Shown here one piece after another: positions 17,108-24,924 of a stretch of 38,541 nucleotides of DNA. Each line of letters opens with the position of its first letter. Position 1 is the stretch's first letter. The stretch covers positions 1 through 38,541 of the forward strand of contig NZ_JALEGS010000032.1 in assembly GCF_022763345.1 (NCBI RefSeq). The letters are read 5' to 3'. The DNA is from Phaeodactylibacter sp. GTDB taxonomy: Bacteria; Bacteroidota; Bacteroidia; Chitinophagales; Saprospiraceae. Both the position numbers and the translations under genes were made by a program. The notes under the pieces are model-generated. The model ran no database searches, was not told the DNA's origin, and saw only the letters and a program-made list of their open reading frames with translations.

Positions 17108-18026
17108 TTGGGTCCTACTAATGGCTCAAAACCCTTTATCATGTACGATTGGGGAGATGGAAGCCCTCTGGATTCAATAGAATTGGTTTCTGACCTTGTC
17201 CTGAGAAATTTAGGCAATGATACTTACCGTTTAAATATCTACAGGGGAGCCCATAACTTTGATACATCGGGCACATTAGCTATGGGTTTTCGGGATAGTT
17301 TTCTCATCGGAGATATTGAAAATATTGAAAATTCGGCTGAAAAAGTGCTGACGCTCTATGATACAGTTAGTATACTCCCAGCCAACCCTGAACTGCAAAG
17401 TAATACATCACCGATCTACCTTTATAAACAAGCCCACATCAGACAACGGGAAGATGGCTCGCTTGTATTAAGGATGGATTTGGAATCAGACGATTTCCAT
17501 TTCCTATCGGATATTTATGATGCAAAGCTGGCTGTATTCCTTCCGAAGGTTTTTCCTTCCCTGAATCAACAAATAGCCTGTACATGGCACCCTCAAACGG
17601 TGGGGCATTGATATGGGACCGGCCCTTATGGGAGAGGCGATATGCAGTTGGAATAAATGACTGGGAATAACGGCGTTATATCAATGAGGATGGCCAAATT
17701 GACACTGCTTTTCTCTCGACAACAATGCGAGCTATGTTTTTTTTGGTCACGGAGGACTTGCTGGTTCCTTCCTCTAGTCAACCATTTGATAAGCTGGGCT
17801 TGAGCGTTTTCCCATACCCTACTACCTCCATTAGTACTCTCATACTACCCAAGGCAAGCTCCTAATCGAGAACCTGGCCGGCCAAGCCCTTCATACCGAA
17901 GCCCTAAATTTAGGTCCGACCCTCCAAAGCTCGGAAGTCGATGTAGCAGACTGTACTTCCGGGGTATGTGTGTTGCGCTTGCAGACAGGGTTGGAGCAGG
18001 TGGTGCGGAAGTTTGTGAAGGAGTGA
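17108..18026 (+). pseudogene. Frameshifted T9SS cargo protein
   Basis: Remnant of an exported protein. From 17108 to 17611 one frame is open for 167 residues (YDWGDGSPLDSIELVSD ... LVLRMDLESDD) without signal peptide or good start. A shift near 17600 moves the reading to another frame (GALIWDRPLWERRYAVGINDWE), with a stop TAA after that, then coding-like sequence as far as SVFPYPTTSISTLILP. A further shift near 17850 leads to LLIENLAGQALHTEALNLG ... GVCVLRLQTGLEQVVRKFVKE and the stop at 18026. The last part is clearly a T9SS type-A sorting domain split by a frameshift. At least two disruptions plus a missing N-terminus make it non-functional. It lies tail-to-tail with the oxidoreductase gene. 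Confidence 0.8.
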
Positions 18027-18031
18027 GACAT

Positions 18032-19108
18032 TTACCCTTCCACAAACCCCTCCCATCGCTCCATATAATCAATAAACGCTGGCCCCAGCCCCTCCCGCTC
18101 GAGGTGAGCCTTGCTTACCGGGGTAGATAGAGGCCGGAAACCCAGGCTGCGGAGGACCTGGACCGGGAAATCATGGTGGAGGATAGCCGATTTGCCGATG
18201 GCTACGAAGTCCATTCCCGTCTCCAGGGTTTGGCGGGCTTCCCGGGCACCGTGAATTTTACCGGCGGCGGTGAGGCGCACCGACTGGCGGTCGAGATCGG
18301 CGAAGTAGGCGAGGAGGGACTGATCGGAAAAGCCGCTGGGCTTAAAGACATCCCAGAGTGAAAGATCCAGAAAATCAATAGCGCCGCTATCGATCAGTTG
18401 CTGACTGAGTGTTTTGATCTCAGCGGGCTCCATACCAAAGCGCTCGGGCGAAAGTCGGACGCCCAGCAGGAAGCTTTTTCCGCAGGATGCTCTTATGCCC
18501 CGGACAATCTCAAAGAGCAGGCGGGCGCGGTTGTCTAAATCGCCACCGTAGTGGTCCTGCCGCCGGTTGTATTCCGGACTCAGGAATTGGGTGAGGATAT
18601 AGCCGTGGGCACCGTGGACTTCCACGCCATCGTACCCGGCCCGTTGGACGCGGCGGGCGGCTGCGATGAAATCGTTGCGGAGCTGTTCCACTTCGGGCAG
18701 GCTCAGCCCCCGGGCGCCTTCCTCCGGGATGTCGGAGGGCGCGACCGGTGCCGCTCCAATAAGGTCTGCCGGGCAACGCATGCCTCCATGGTGGAGTTGG
18801 ACGACGGCCAGGCTGCCGTGCGCCTGTATGCCTGCAGCCAGCCGTTGGTGCCCTTCCAGGTGCTTATCATCGTAAATGCCCAATTGCCCGGACCAGCATT
18901 TGCCATTGAACTGTACGTTGGAAGCACAGGTCATGACCAGCCCAAACTGCCCTTTGGCGCGCATCGTCAGCCAGTGGTATTCGTCATCGGATAGCGTACC
19001 GTCATCTTGGCTTTGCTTGTTAGTCATGGGCGCCAGCATAAACCGGTTTTTCATGGTTTTGCCGCAGGGGAAGGTGAGGGGCGTGCTGAGGGAAACAGAA
19101 TTAGGCAT
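18032..19108 (-). CDS. NADH:flavin oxidoreductase, Old Yellow Enzyme family
   Basis: A 358-residue cytoplasmic FMN enzyme with a TIM-barrel. Family signatures are in order: KNRFMLAPMTN (residues 20-30, FMN site), VVQLHHGG (102-109), the active-site stretch VEVHGAHGYILTQFLSP with His165 and His168, NRRQDHYGGDLDNRARLLFEI (181-201), and a C-terminal AIGKSAI phosphate-binding segment. It reduces activated C=C bonds of enones or related compounds with NAD(P)H; the physiological substrate is not predictable. The length is normal for the family. It ends 6 bp from the end of the convergent pseudogene and is divergent from the GNAT gene. It is GC-richer than the region to its left. Confidence 0.92.
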   Translation of the reverse strand: MPNSVSLSTPLTFPCGKTMKNRFMLAPMTNKQSQDDGTLSDDEYHWLTMRAKGQFGLVMTCASNVQFNGKCWSGQLGIYDDKHLEGHQRLAAGIQAHGSLAVVQLHHGGMRCPADLIGAAPVAPSDIPEEGARGLSLPEVEQLRNDFIAAARRVQRAGYDGVEVHGAHGYILTQFLSPEYNRRQDHYGGDLDNRARLLFEIVRGIRASCGKSFLLGVRLSPERFGMEPAEIKTLSQQLIDSGAIDFLDLSLWDVFKPSGFSDQSLLAYFADLDRQSVRLTAAGKIHGAREARQTLETGMDFVAIGKSAILHHDFPVQVLRSLGFRPLSTPVSKAHLEREGLGPAFIDYMERWEGFVEG

Positions 19109-19177
19109 GGATACTTCGCGGTTGTTTTATTTTAAAGGTTTTTACAAAAAAAATAAATGTTTTTTGTATTTTTAGTA

Positions 19178-19190
19178 AAACCAATGGTTT
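19178..19190. promoter_or_regulatory. Short palindrome before the GNAT-HTH pair, possible operator
   Basis: aaacc-aat-ggttt, 6 bp before the ATG of the GNAT gene, in an AT-rich divergent promoter region. It could be bound by the helix-turn-helix protein encoded downstream. It is short and may be chance. Confidence 0.25.
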
Positions 19191-19196
19191 CTGGTA

Positions 19197-19673
19197 ATGG
19201 TTTTAGTGAATGAAGAGACTAATGAACGCTACAAGGGCCTGATCGAAAAACTTAGTGAGGCAGAGGTAGAAAAGCTTAAAGGCAATAGTAACTTCACTTT
19301 TGCATGGAATGAGGAACAAGGTGCTCTGGTTTACAAATTGATGATCAAAGGGAAAAAGGAAATTTTAGGGCTGGTTTCGGTTGCTGATATCCGGGAAGAA
19401 TTCAGATTGCACATTAATCTGCTCGAGGCCTCCAAAAAGCATAGAGGTAAAGGTAAAGGGATAAAAAATATTCCAGGTTGCCTGCTCGCATTCGTCTGTA
19501 GAGTCTCTTTCCGTAAGGGGTATGGAGGTTTTGTTTCATTGCTTCCTAAAACTTACCTGATTGATTATTATCAGAAAAATTATGGGTTTGTACAGGTGGG
19601 CAGGCAGCTTGCAATCTTTGGAAACAATTCAAAAGTATTGGTAGGAAAATTCTTGGAAGATGAAGAAGTATGA
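19197..19673 (+). CDS. GNAT-fold acetyltransferase, possible toxin of a GNAT-HTH pair
   Basis: A 158-residue protein with the two hallmark GNAT motifs. The acetyl-CoA pyrophosphate loop is RGKGKG (residues 83-88, fitting R-x-x-G-x-G), preceded by a beta strand FRLHINLLEAS. The C-terminal motif YYQKNYGF is at 124-131. The N-terminal half is unusual for a metabolic GNAT and carries a charged helix (LIEKLSEAEVEKLKG). It overlaps the next gene, a helix-turn-helix protein, by 14 bp. That arrangement suggests a toxin-antitoxin module: GNAT toxins acetylate aminoacyl-tRNA. Known GNAT toxins are usually paired with ribbon-helix-helix antitoxins, so an HTH partner would be less common. A simple regulator-enzyme pair is the alternative. 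Confidence 0.7.
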   Translation: MVLVNEETNERYKGLIEKLSEAEVEKLKGNSNFTFAWNEEQGALVYKLMIKGKKEILGLVSVADIREEFRLHINLLEASKKHRGKGKGIKNIPGCLLAFVCRVSFRKGYGGFVSLLPKTYLIDYYQKNYGFVQVGRQLAIFGNNSKVLVGKFLEDEEV

Positions 19674-20199
19674 GCGATTATTCAAAGAACTCAGCAAGCA
19701 ATATTCCGTTGAAGAGATTGCGGGTTCGATATTGATTCCGGAGGATTTGACAGAGGCGGAAAGGAAGGAAGCCAACGAGCAGCTGAAAATGTTCCGGTTG
19801 AAAATGATGCAGGAACAAACTGAAACAGACCGAATATTCTCTGATCTCATGCGGCTGAAAATCCAAATGGAGGATTATATTCGAGACGCTCCCTTCTCTG
19901 AGCAAAAATCATTTGGTAAGCACCTGGAAGAGTATGCACGGATTTTGAAGTTGACAAAGAAAAGATTAGCAGAAGATTTAGCCATTCATTATACAAGATT
20001 AAGCAGAATAATCAATGGTCACGAGGAACCTAATATCGAATTAGCCTATCGTTTAGAAAAACATAGTGGGGGGCTCATATCAGCTTTGGAATGGTGGCGT
20101 TTAGTCGTCAAAAAACAGGAGTACACCATTAAAGTTGATGATGAGACGAGAGTGAATGAAGGGGCAAAAGTTAAAAACCCAATGAGCTTTGCGGGCTAA
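19660..20199 (+). CDS. Helix-turn-helix protein, possible antitoxin
   Basis: A 179-residue protein that begins inside the last 14 bp of the GNAT gene in another frame, so translation is probably coupled. Residues 1-80 are charged and helical (LTEAERKEANEQLKMFRLKMMQ). Residues about 84-150 form an XRE/HigA-like helix-turn-helix: LKLTKKRLAEDLAIHYTRLSRIINGHEEPNIELAYRLEK, with LISALEWWRL after it. The ending TRVNEGAKVKNP is unstructured. HigA-type antitoxins share the HTH plus recognition helix followed by an SxxWWRLQ-like stretch. It probably binds the promoter region and represses the pair; neutralising the GNAT protein is inferred from the layout. Confidence 0.75.
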   Translation: MKKYERLFKELSKQYSVEEIAGSILIPEDLTEAERKEANEQLKMFRLKMMQEQTETDRIFSDLMRLKIQMEDYIRDAPFSEQKSFGKHLEEYARILKLTKKRLAEDLAIHYTRLSRIINGHEEPNIELAYRLEKHSGGLISALEWWRLVVKKQEYTIKVDDETRVNEGAKVKNPMSFAG

Positions 20200-20241
20200 G
20201 CTATGATAACTGCGCGTTGATCTGGCGATTACGCCCCTCGA

Positions 20242-20350
20242 TTCAGGCAGCAATTTTGGAACTGCCGCCTGAAAAGGGATTTCAAAGCCGCCTGTCAGGC
20301 CGCCCCCGTATAGCTATCGGGGCCACAGTCGCCACCTGACTTGAAATTCC
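20242..20350. repeat. Structured REP-like intergenic repeat cluster
   Basis: Three inverted repeats lie between the convergent HTH and beta-helix genes. The first pairs ttcaggcag (20242-20250) with ctgccgcctgaa (20262-20273) through a small bulge. The second is centred on the self-complementary atagctat near 20314, flanked by C- and G-runs. An outer pair is ggatttcaa at about 20277 with ttgaaattcc at about 20341, with gtcagg/cctgac inside. Together they could fold as a cruciform and may terminate both genes. Confidence 0.45.
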
Positions 20351-20365
20351 TCACAGCCTCCATGA

Positions 20366-22819
20366 TTAAAGTTTAATAAACTTCTGAGTTTCCCGGCCCA
20401 CCCTTACCAGGTAAATGCCATTAGGCAAATCCGCCACAGGAAGGTGTAAATCAGATACGCCCTGATCTTTTACTACCGTTAGGACCCGTTCGCCAGTCAG
20501 GCGGAAAACCTGGACCTCGACAGCCGGTGACGGGGCATCAAAGAGCACCCGAAGCTGGTTCCGGACCGGGTTAGGGGAGAGCATGAAACCGTGTTGCGGG
20601 CTTGGCACTTCCTCAAAATCATCCTCTGTATGCACAGGTGTCTCCGCACAGTAGTCGATGGCGGGCGTCCCGCCGGGCGCAAGGTTATACGCCAGGTGTG
20701 GCTCGTCAGTTTGGCCGCTTTCTTCCTTTGCGGAATAGGCATGAAGGGTCGCCCCTTCAAAGAATGAGGTAAGGCGCAGACTGAGTAGGCCATCGCCGGC
20801 GATTTCGGTATTCACCAGGCCGGTAATATCGTATTCGACCCAGGCACCGTGGGGTGGGACCGGCATGGTATCAATGAAGGCCCCTGCTGCCGGTTGGTTA
20901 TTGTAGGTAATCGTCCCTTCGGTCCAGCTGTCGTCGGGTACATAATGCAGGGCATCCAGGGTGGGCCCCGGCGCATCATTCGCTACATTGAGCCGCAGCC
21001 TTACGTCGTAGATGGGCGCGGTCAGGCTGCTCAGGTCGAACTTGAGGAAGGTGCGCCGGTCATTCCTGTGCCCCTCTCCGTTGTTTTTGATGACGAGGTA
21101 GTCTTCTGCCCCAAAATTCGTATCAGAATGCTGATCTCCCCGGACGTAGGCATCCTCGCTGATGTACAGGGCAGCATCGTAGTCCGGCTGTTCGAACCCA
21201 CCGCCACCGGCCCAGTTTTCGAGCATGGCATAGAGGTCGCCGTTGCGTTGCGTCGGAGTGGTAATGTTTTCCACAGCCTCTGTTCCCAGCCGGTCTTCGA
21301 GTTGTTGCAGGTACAGGCTTCTGGGCAGCACCGGGTTATTCCAATGTTCCCAGTACCCATCCCCGCTTTGTTCGAGCCCCCGGCAGCCTATGCCCCAGTT
21401 TTTGCCACCGGGCGGGCTTTCCACCTTCACTTCTTCGGTATAGGAAAGGACATTCCAGAACATCGTGGTATTCCCCGCCCAGCCATGACCGCTGCCGGAG
21501 GTGCCCCGGTTTTGCACGCGTATGGCACCGCCCCGGACATTATCAAACAGCAGCCCGGTTGCCCAGCGGTGGTGCGGCCCAATATCGCTATAGGTCTCGG
21601 TGCTGTAGTTGTCCAGGAATACGTTAGGGCCAGTCACCCGGGAACCGGTCACAAAATCATGCCGCCCCTGCATAGTGTAGTTGCGCTGGAACAGATTTCC
21701 AAGCCCATCGCTGATGTTGAACGCATAACGCCGCCCGCCGCTGATTTCCGACCTGGGGTCTATGCAGGCGCAATCCTGAATGGTGTTGAAGTTGGACTCG
21801 CTGGTGATCGAGACGGTACCGTAGCCCAAAAACTGCCCGGTAACATTTTTGACCCAGGAGTCGGTCACCCGCTCCAGTTTTACCCCTATCCAGGCGTGGT
21901 CCTCGTCGTAGGGGTTATCGGGCGCATAGTAAGACCGTATTCTCAGGTTTTCCACTCCACACTGCCTGATGCGCCCCGGAATGGAGGCTTTGTAGATTTC
22001 TCCGCCCCCGTACTGTTCTTCAATCACATCAACGATGGGGATATTAATGGTAAGGGTATTTCCGTTAATCCCGGTGATGACCCGCTCGTGGAAAATCGAG
22101 TAGGAGGAGGTCGTCCAGCCAATTTCTTCCATGCCGATGTCTTCGATCCAGAATGGGTTGGGCGTTCGCCTTAGGGCAATGGTGTCGCCCACAGCATAAG
22201 CCGATGCATCCTCGATTTCAAAACTGTAAGCCCCCAGGGGTACATACGGGGTGGTAATGTCCTGACGGGTGGAACTAATCCGGTCAAAGCCGCTGCCCGT
22301 GCCCCGGATGGTGATGAAATCGTGCTGTACGGGCAAATTGGCGTGCAAAACGGTGCCGTCCAGGCCTTGCCCCTCTCCACGGAGCACTACGCCGCTCTCC
22401 TCGATAAACAATTGATCGACCTCATAGCAGCCCGAAAGCAGGAGGACCGCACCCCGAAAACCATTACTGTCCGGCTCCATGGCCTCCACCTCATCAATGG
22501 CAGCCTGAATAGCCTGTGTATCATTGTCTCCGCCCGAGGGAGACAGGGTAATGACCACCGGGACTTCAGGCAGGGCCACACCGCCTCCCTTGTAGCCGGC
22601 ATGAGAGAAGTCCGGGATAATATTCACCGCATCGGTTTGCCCCTCCATCGCAAAGGGGGTGTAACTCAGGGCATCACCGTCCAGCCAAACCAGGCCGGAG
22701 GATTGGGCATTGCCAACAGCGGGCATGCTCATAAGCCCCAGGAGAAGGAGTAAAGTGCAGGAATTGGAAATAAAACGGAATAGCGCGATTTGTGGCAAGC
22801 CAGGGTCTTTACTTTTCAT
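20366..22819 (-). CDS. Right-handed beta-helix protein with DNRLRE domain and T9SS sorting domain
   Basis: An 817-residue exported protein, probably a polysaccharide-active or binding protein. After the signal (ending GNAQ) residues about 85-480 form a pectate-lyase-superfamily beta-helix: DNDTQAIQAAIDEVEA, FRGAVLLLSGCYEVDQLFIE and VVLRGEGQGLDGTVL are the usual entry, then helical coils such as SNFNTIQDC and GLGNLFQRN. Residues about 545-715 are a DNRLRE (CBM96-like) domain (EDAYVRGDQHSDTNFGAEDYLVIKN, RRTFLKFDLSSL). The T9SS type-A domain starts at about 744 (LSPNPVRNQLRVLF ... LPNGIYLVRVGRE, ending KFIKL). No catalytic lysine/arginine set can be assigned by eye, so lyase activity is only inferred. 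It is divergent from the PhoD-like gene. Confidence 0.82.
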   Translation of the reverse strand: MKSKDPGLPQIALFRFISNSCTLLLLLGLMSMPAVGNAQSSGLVWLDGDALSYTPFAMEGQTDAVNIIPDFSHAGYKGGGVALPEVPVVITLSPSGGDNDTQAIQAAIDEVEAMEPDSNGFRGAVLLLSGCYEVDQLFIEESGVVLRGEGQGLDGTVLHANLPVQHDFITIRGTGSGFDRISSTRQDITTPYVPLGAYSFEIEDASAYAVGDTIALRRTPNPFWIEDIGMEEIGWTTSSYSIFHERVITGINGNTLTINIPIVDVIEEQYGGGEIYKASIPGRIRQCGVENLRIRSYYAPDNPYDEDHAWIGVKLERVTDSWVKNVTGQFLGYGTVSITSESNFNTIQDCACIDPRSEISGGRRYAFNISDGLGNLFQRNYTMQGRHDFVTGSRVTGPNVFLDNYSTETYSDIGPHHRWATGLLFDNVRGGAIRVQNRGTSGSGHGWAGNTTMFWNVLSYTEEVKVESPPGGKNWGIGCRGLEQSGDGYWEHWNNPVLPRSLYLQQLEDRLGTEAVENITTPTQRNGDLYAMLENWAGGGGFEQPDYDAALYISEDAYVRGDQHSDTNFGAEDYLVIKNNGEGHRNDRRTFLKFDLSSLTAPIYDVRLRLNVANDAPGPTLDALHYVPDDSWTEGTITYNNQPAAGAFIDTMPVPPHGAWVEYDITGLVNTEIAGDGLLSLRLTSFFEGATLHAYSAKEESGQTDEPHLAYNLAPGGTPAIDYCAETPVHTEDDFEEVPSPQHGFMLSPNPVRNQLRVLFDAPSPAVEVQVFRLTGERVLTVVKDQGVSDLHLPVADLPNGIYLVRVGRETQKFIKL

Positions 22820-22936
22820 TGTGCCTATTTGTTGATGTTGAAATACAGGGCTATAAATATAGTCAAAACATAGGTAACCACGAGCGGCATGGCTTCCTTC
22901 TTGCAGGAATTAACACCCCATTTACCTGCAATCTGC

Positions 22937-22944
22937 TATTTTTG
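22937..22944 (+). promoter_or_regulatory. Bacteroidota -7 promoter element (TATTTTTG)
   Basis: TATTTTTG fits the TAnnTTTG -7 consensus of the Bacteroidota housekeeping sigma factor. It lies 13 bp before the ATG of the PhoD-like gene, so the leader would be only about ten bases. No good -33 TTTG is seen at the expected distance. Confidence 0.55.
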
Positions 22945-22957
22945 CGCAAAAAGAAAA

Positions 22958-24280
22958 ATGAAGAATACACTCCTTGCCATTTTCCTGCTGCTGAGCACTG
23001 CCCTGACCGCCCTTGCGCAGGCGGAGCTGCTTCAGTCCGGCCCCATGCTGGGCTATAATGAAATGAGAGAAGTCCTGCTTTGGGTACAGACCACCGAAGC
23101 AGCAGAGGTACAATTTGACTACTGGCCTGCTGAAGATGCCAAAGACCGGCACAACACCGCTACTTACCAAACCAACGCTGCCGAAGCCTTCACCGCCCGG
23201 CTCATTGCTGATGAGGTAGAGCCCGGGGTAGACTACGAGTACGAGCTGAAAATCAATGGCAAAACGGTGCGCCGCCCTTACCCGCTCACTTTTTCTGCCC
23301 AACCACTTTGGCAGTACCGCACTGACCCGCCTGCCTTTGATGTGGCTATAGGCAGCTGCTTTTACGTAAATGAGCCCCGCTACGACCGGCCGGGCAATGG
23401 CTACGGAGGCGACTATCCCATTTTCGAGGCCATCCACGACAAACGCCCAGACGTCATGGTGTGGCTGGGCGACAATACCTATCTGCGGGATGCGGATTGG
23501 TACACCATGACTGGTATTTTCCACCGGCATACCCATACCCGCAGCCTGCCCGAGCTACAGCCTCTGCTGGCGTCTACGCATCATTATGCCATTTGGGATG
23601 ACCACGACTTTGGGCCTAATGATTCTGACCGCAGCTTCATCCACAAAGACAAAACCCTGGAGGCCTTCAAGCTATTCTGGGGCAATCCTTCTTACGGTCT
23701 GCCGGACATGGACGGCGGTATCACTTCCTATTTCCAATACCACGACATGGACTTCTTTCTGCTGGATGACCGCTACTTCCGAAGCCCGAATTACCGTAAG
23801 ACTGGCAAGGCCACCATCATGGGGGAGGAGCAACTGGAATGGCTGATCGACGCCCTGGCGAAAAGCCGTGCGCCCTTCAAGCTGGTTTGTATTGGCGGGC
23901 AGGTATTGAATACTGCCGCTAAGTATGAAAACTACAGTCATCATCATGCCGAAGAACGCGCCTACCTGCTGCGCCGCATTGCAGAAGAAGGCATCCACAA
24001 CGTCGTCTTCCTGACCGGCGACCGTCATCATACGGAAATGAGCCAATACCGCAACAGCGCCGGCTACCGAGTGGCGGATATCACGGTCTCTCCCCTGACC
24101 TCCGGCGCAGCCCGCAATGTGGAAGAGGAAAACAAACTCCGCGTGGAAGGCACCCTGGTGACCGAGCGCAACTTTGGCATCCTGCGCTTCGAAGGCCCCC
24201 GCAAGGAGCGCAAGCTGACGATCACTGTGTACAATACGGCTGGCGAGGAGCTGTGGTCGCAGGAGCTGGAGTCAGAATAA
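22958..24280 (+). CDS. PhoD-like metallophosphatase, exported
   Basis: A 440-residue periplasmic phosphatase/phosphodiesterase of the PhoD-like family. ATG 22958 starts a clear signal peptide (MKNTLLAIFLLLSTALTALAQ); the in-frame upstream extension crosses the promoter and is rejected. An N-terminal Fn3-like PhoD domain (LLQSGPMLGYNEMREVLLWVQT) precedes the metallophosphatase core. Metal-binding motifs are in order: DVAIGSC, VWLGDNTYLRD, YAIWDDHDFGPNDSD and VFLTGDRHHTE. It would release phosphate from phosphodiesters or monoesters outside the inner membrane. It has no T9SS tail, so it likely stays periplasmic. It is followed by a strong terminator hairpin and is therefore probably monocistronic. 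No Pho box was recognised. Confidence 0.88.
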   Translation: MKNTLLAIFLLLSTALTALAQAELLQSGPMLGYNEMREVLLWVQTTEAAEVQFDYWPAEDAKDRHNTATYQTNAAEAFTARLIADEVEPGVDYEYELKINGKTVRRPYPLTFSAQPLWQYRTDPPAFDVAIGSCFYVNEPRYDRPGNGYGGDYPIFEAIHDKRPDVMVWLGDNTYLRDADWYTMTGIFHRHTHTRSLPELQPLLASTHHYAIWDDHDFGPNDSDRSFIHKDKTLEAFKLFWGNPSYGLPDMDGGITSYFQYHDMDFFLLDDRYFRSPNYRKTGKATIMGEEQLEWLIDALAKSRAPFKLVCIGGQVLNTAAKYENYSHHHAEERAYLLRRIAEEGIHNVVFLTGDRHHTEMSQYRNSAGYRVADITVSPLTSGAARNVEEENKLRVEGTLVTERNFGILRFEGPRKERKLTITVYNTAGEELWSQELESE

Positions 24281-24313
24281 GGCTTGGAGGGGCTGTTGAG
24301 TCGTTAAAGTGTG

Positions 24314-24343
24314 CAAAAGTGCTGAAATGAAACAGCACTTTTG
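24314..24343 (+). terminator. Rho-independent terminator of the PhoD-like gene
   Basis: A perfect 11-bp stem (arm caaaagtgctg at 24314-24324), loop aaatgaaa, closing arm ending in cttttg and followed by a T-rich stretch. It begins 33 bp after the stop of the PhoD-like gene. Confidence 0.8.
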
Positions 24344-24371
24344 TTCATTTTTGCTGTATTAAAACAGCAGA

Positions 24372-24789
24372 ATGGACAGACTTAGAGAAAAGTCAGACCG
24401 GCAGCACTCTAGTGCAATACTTGCATCATTTGCAAAGGGCCCGCCTTATTAATACCCTTTATCCTGCCGGGCACAGCATCAGTACCCTGCAGAAGCCAGA
24501 AAAAATATTTCTGCAAAATACGAATATCGCCTACGCTATCGCTCCGCAGGTGGATCCGGGAAGCTTGTGCGAAACTTTTCTCTTTACGCAGCTTCAGGGC
24601 AAGCATCATTTGTCTTTGCCTAAGCTCGGGGATTTCCTCATAGATGATACAGTGACTCTGGAAGTGGGCGGCGCTGGAAAAAAGAAGTCGCAGATCCGGG
24701 AGGTCCCAAATGCTTACCTGGCGCTCGATGGTATTGAAACCGGAGAGGATAGCCGCATACCGCTATGGCTGTTTGGCTTTTGCCGGTGA
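24372..24789 (+). pseudogene. Decayed AAA ATPase with DUF4143-type C-terminus
   Basis: An internally deleted gene. ATG 24372 opens a frame of 26 codons (MDRLREKSDRQ ...), and the C-terminal part appears in another frame from a GTG at 24412 to the stop at 24789. That part (LQRARLINTLYPAGHSIST, QKPEKIFLQNTNIAYAI, LCETFLFTQLQGKHHLSLPK, GDFLIDDTVTLEVGGAGKKKSQI, IPLWLFGF) is the familiar end of a Bacteroidota ATPase family with an N-terminal AAA domain and DUF4143. About 250 residues, including the Walker motifs, are missing. A small inverted repeat (tgctgt/acagca, 24352-24369) directly precedes the ATG. The fragment is preceded by the PhoD-like terminator. Expression as a short protein is unlikely to be functional. 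Confidence 0.78.
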
Positions 24790-24924
24790 TGGGTGCAGGG
24801 CAGAAGCAAAGGAAGATGATAAGCATCTAATCGGAAACTTCTACCCATCTCAAAAAATTATCGAAGGGCAATAATACTTCCACGGTTTCACGGTGTTCTT
24901 TTCCCAGAACCCAAGCCCTTTACT

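Noticed and set aside
20849..22174. Open frame of 441 codons on the plus strand
   Set aside because: It lies wholly inside the beta-helix T9SS gene on the other strand, has no domain pattern, and reflects GC-biased third positions of the real gene.
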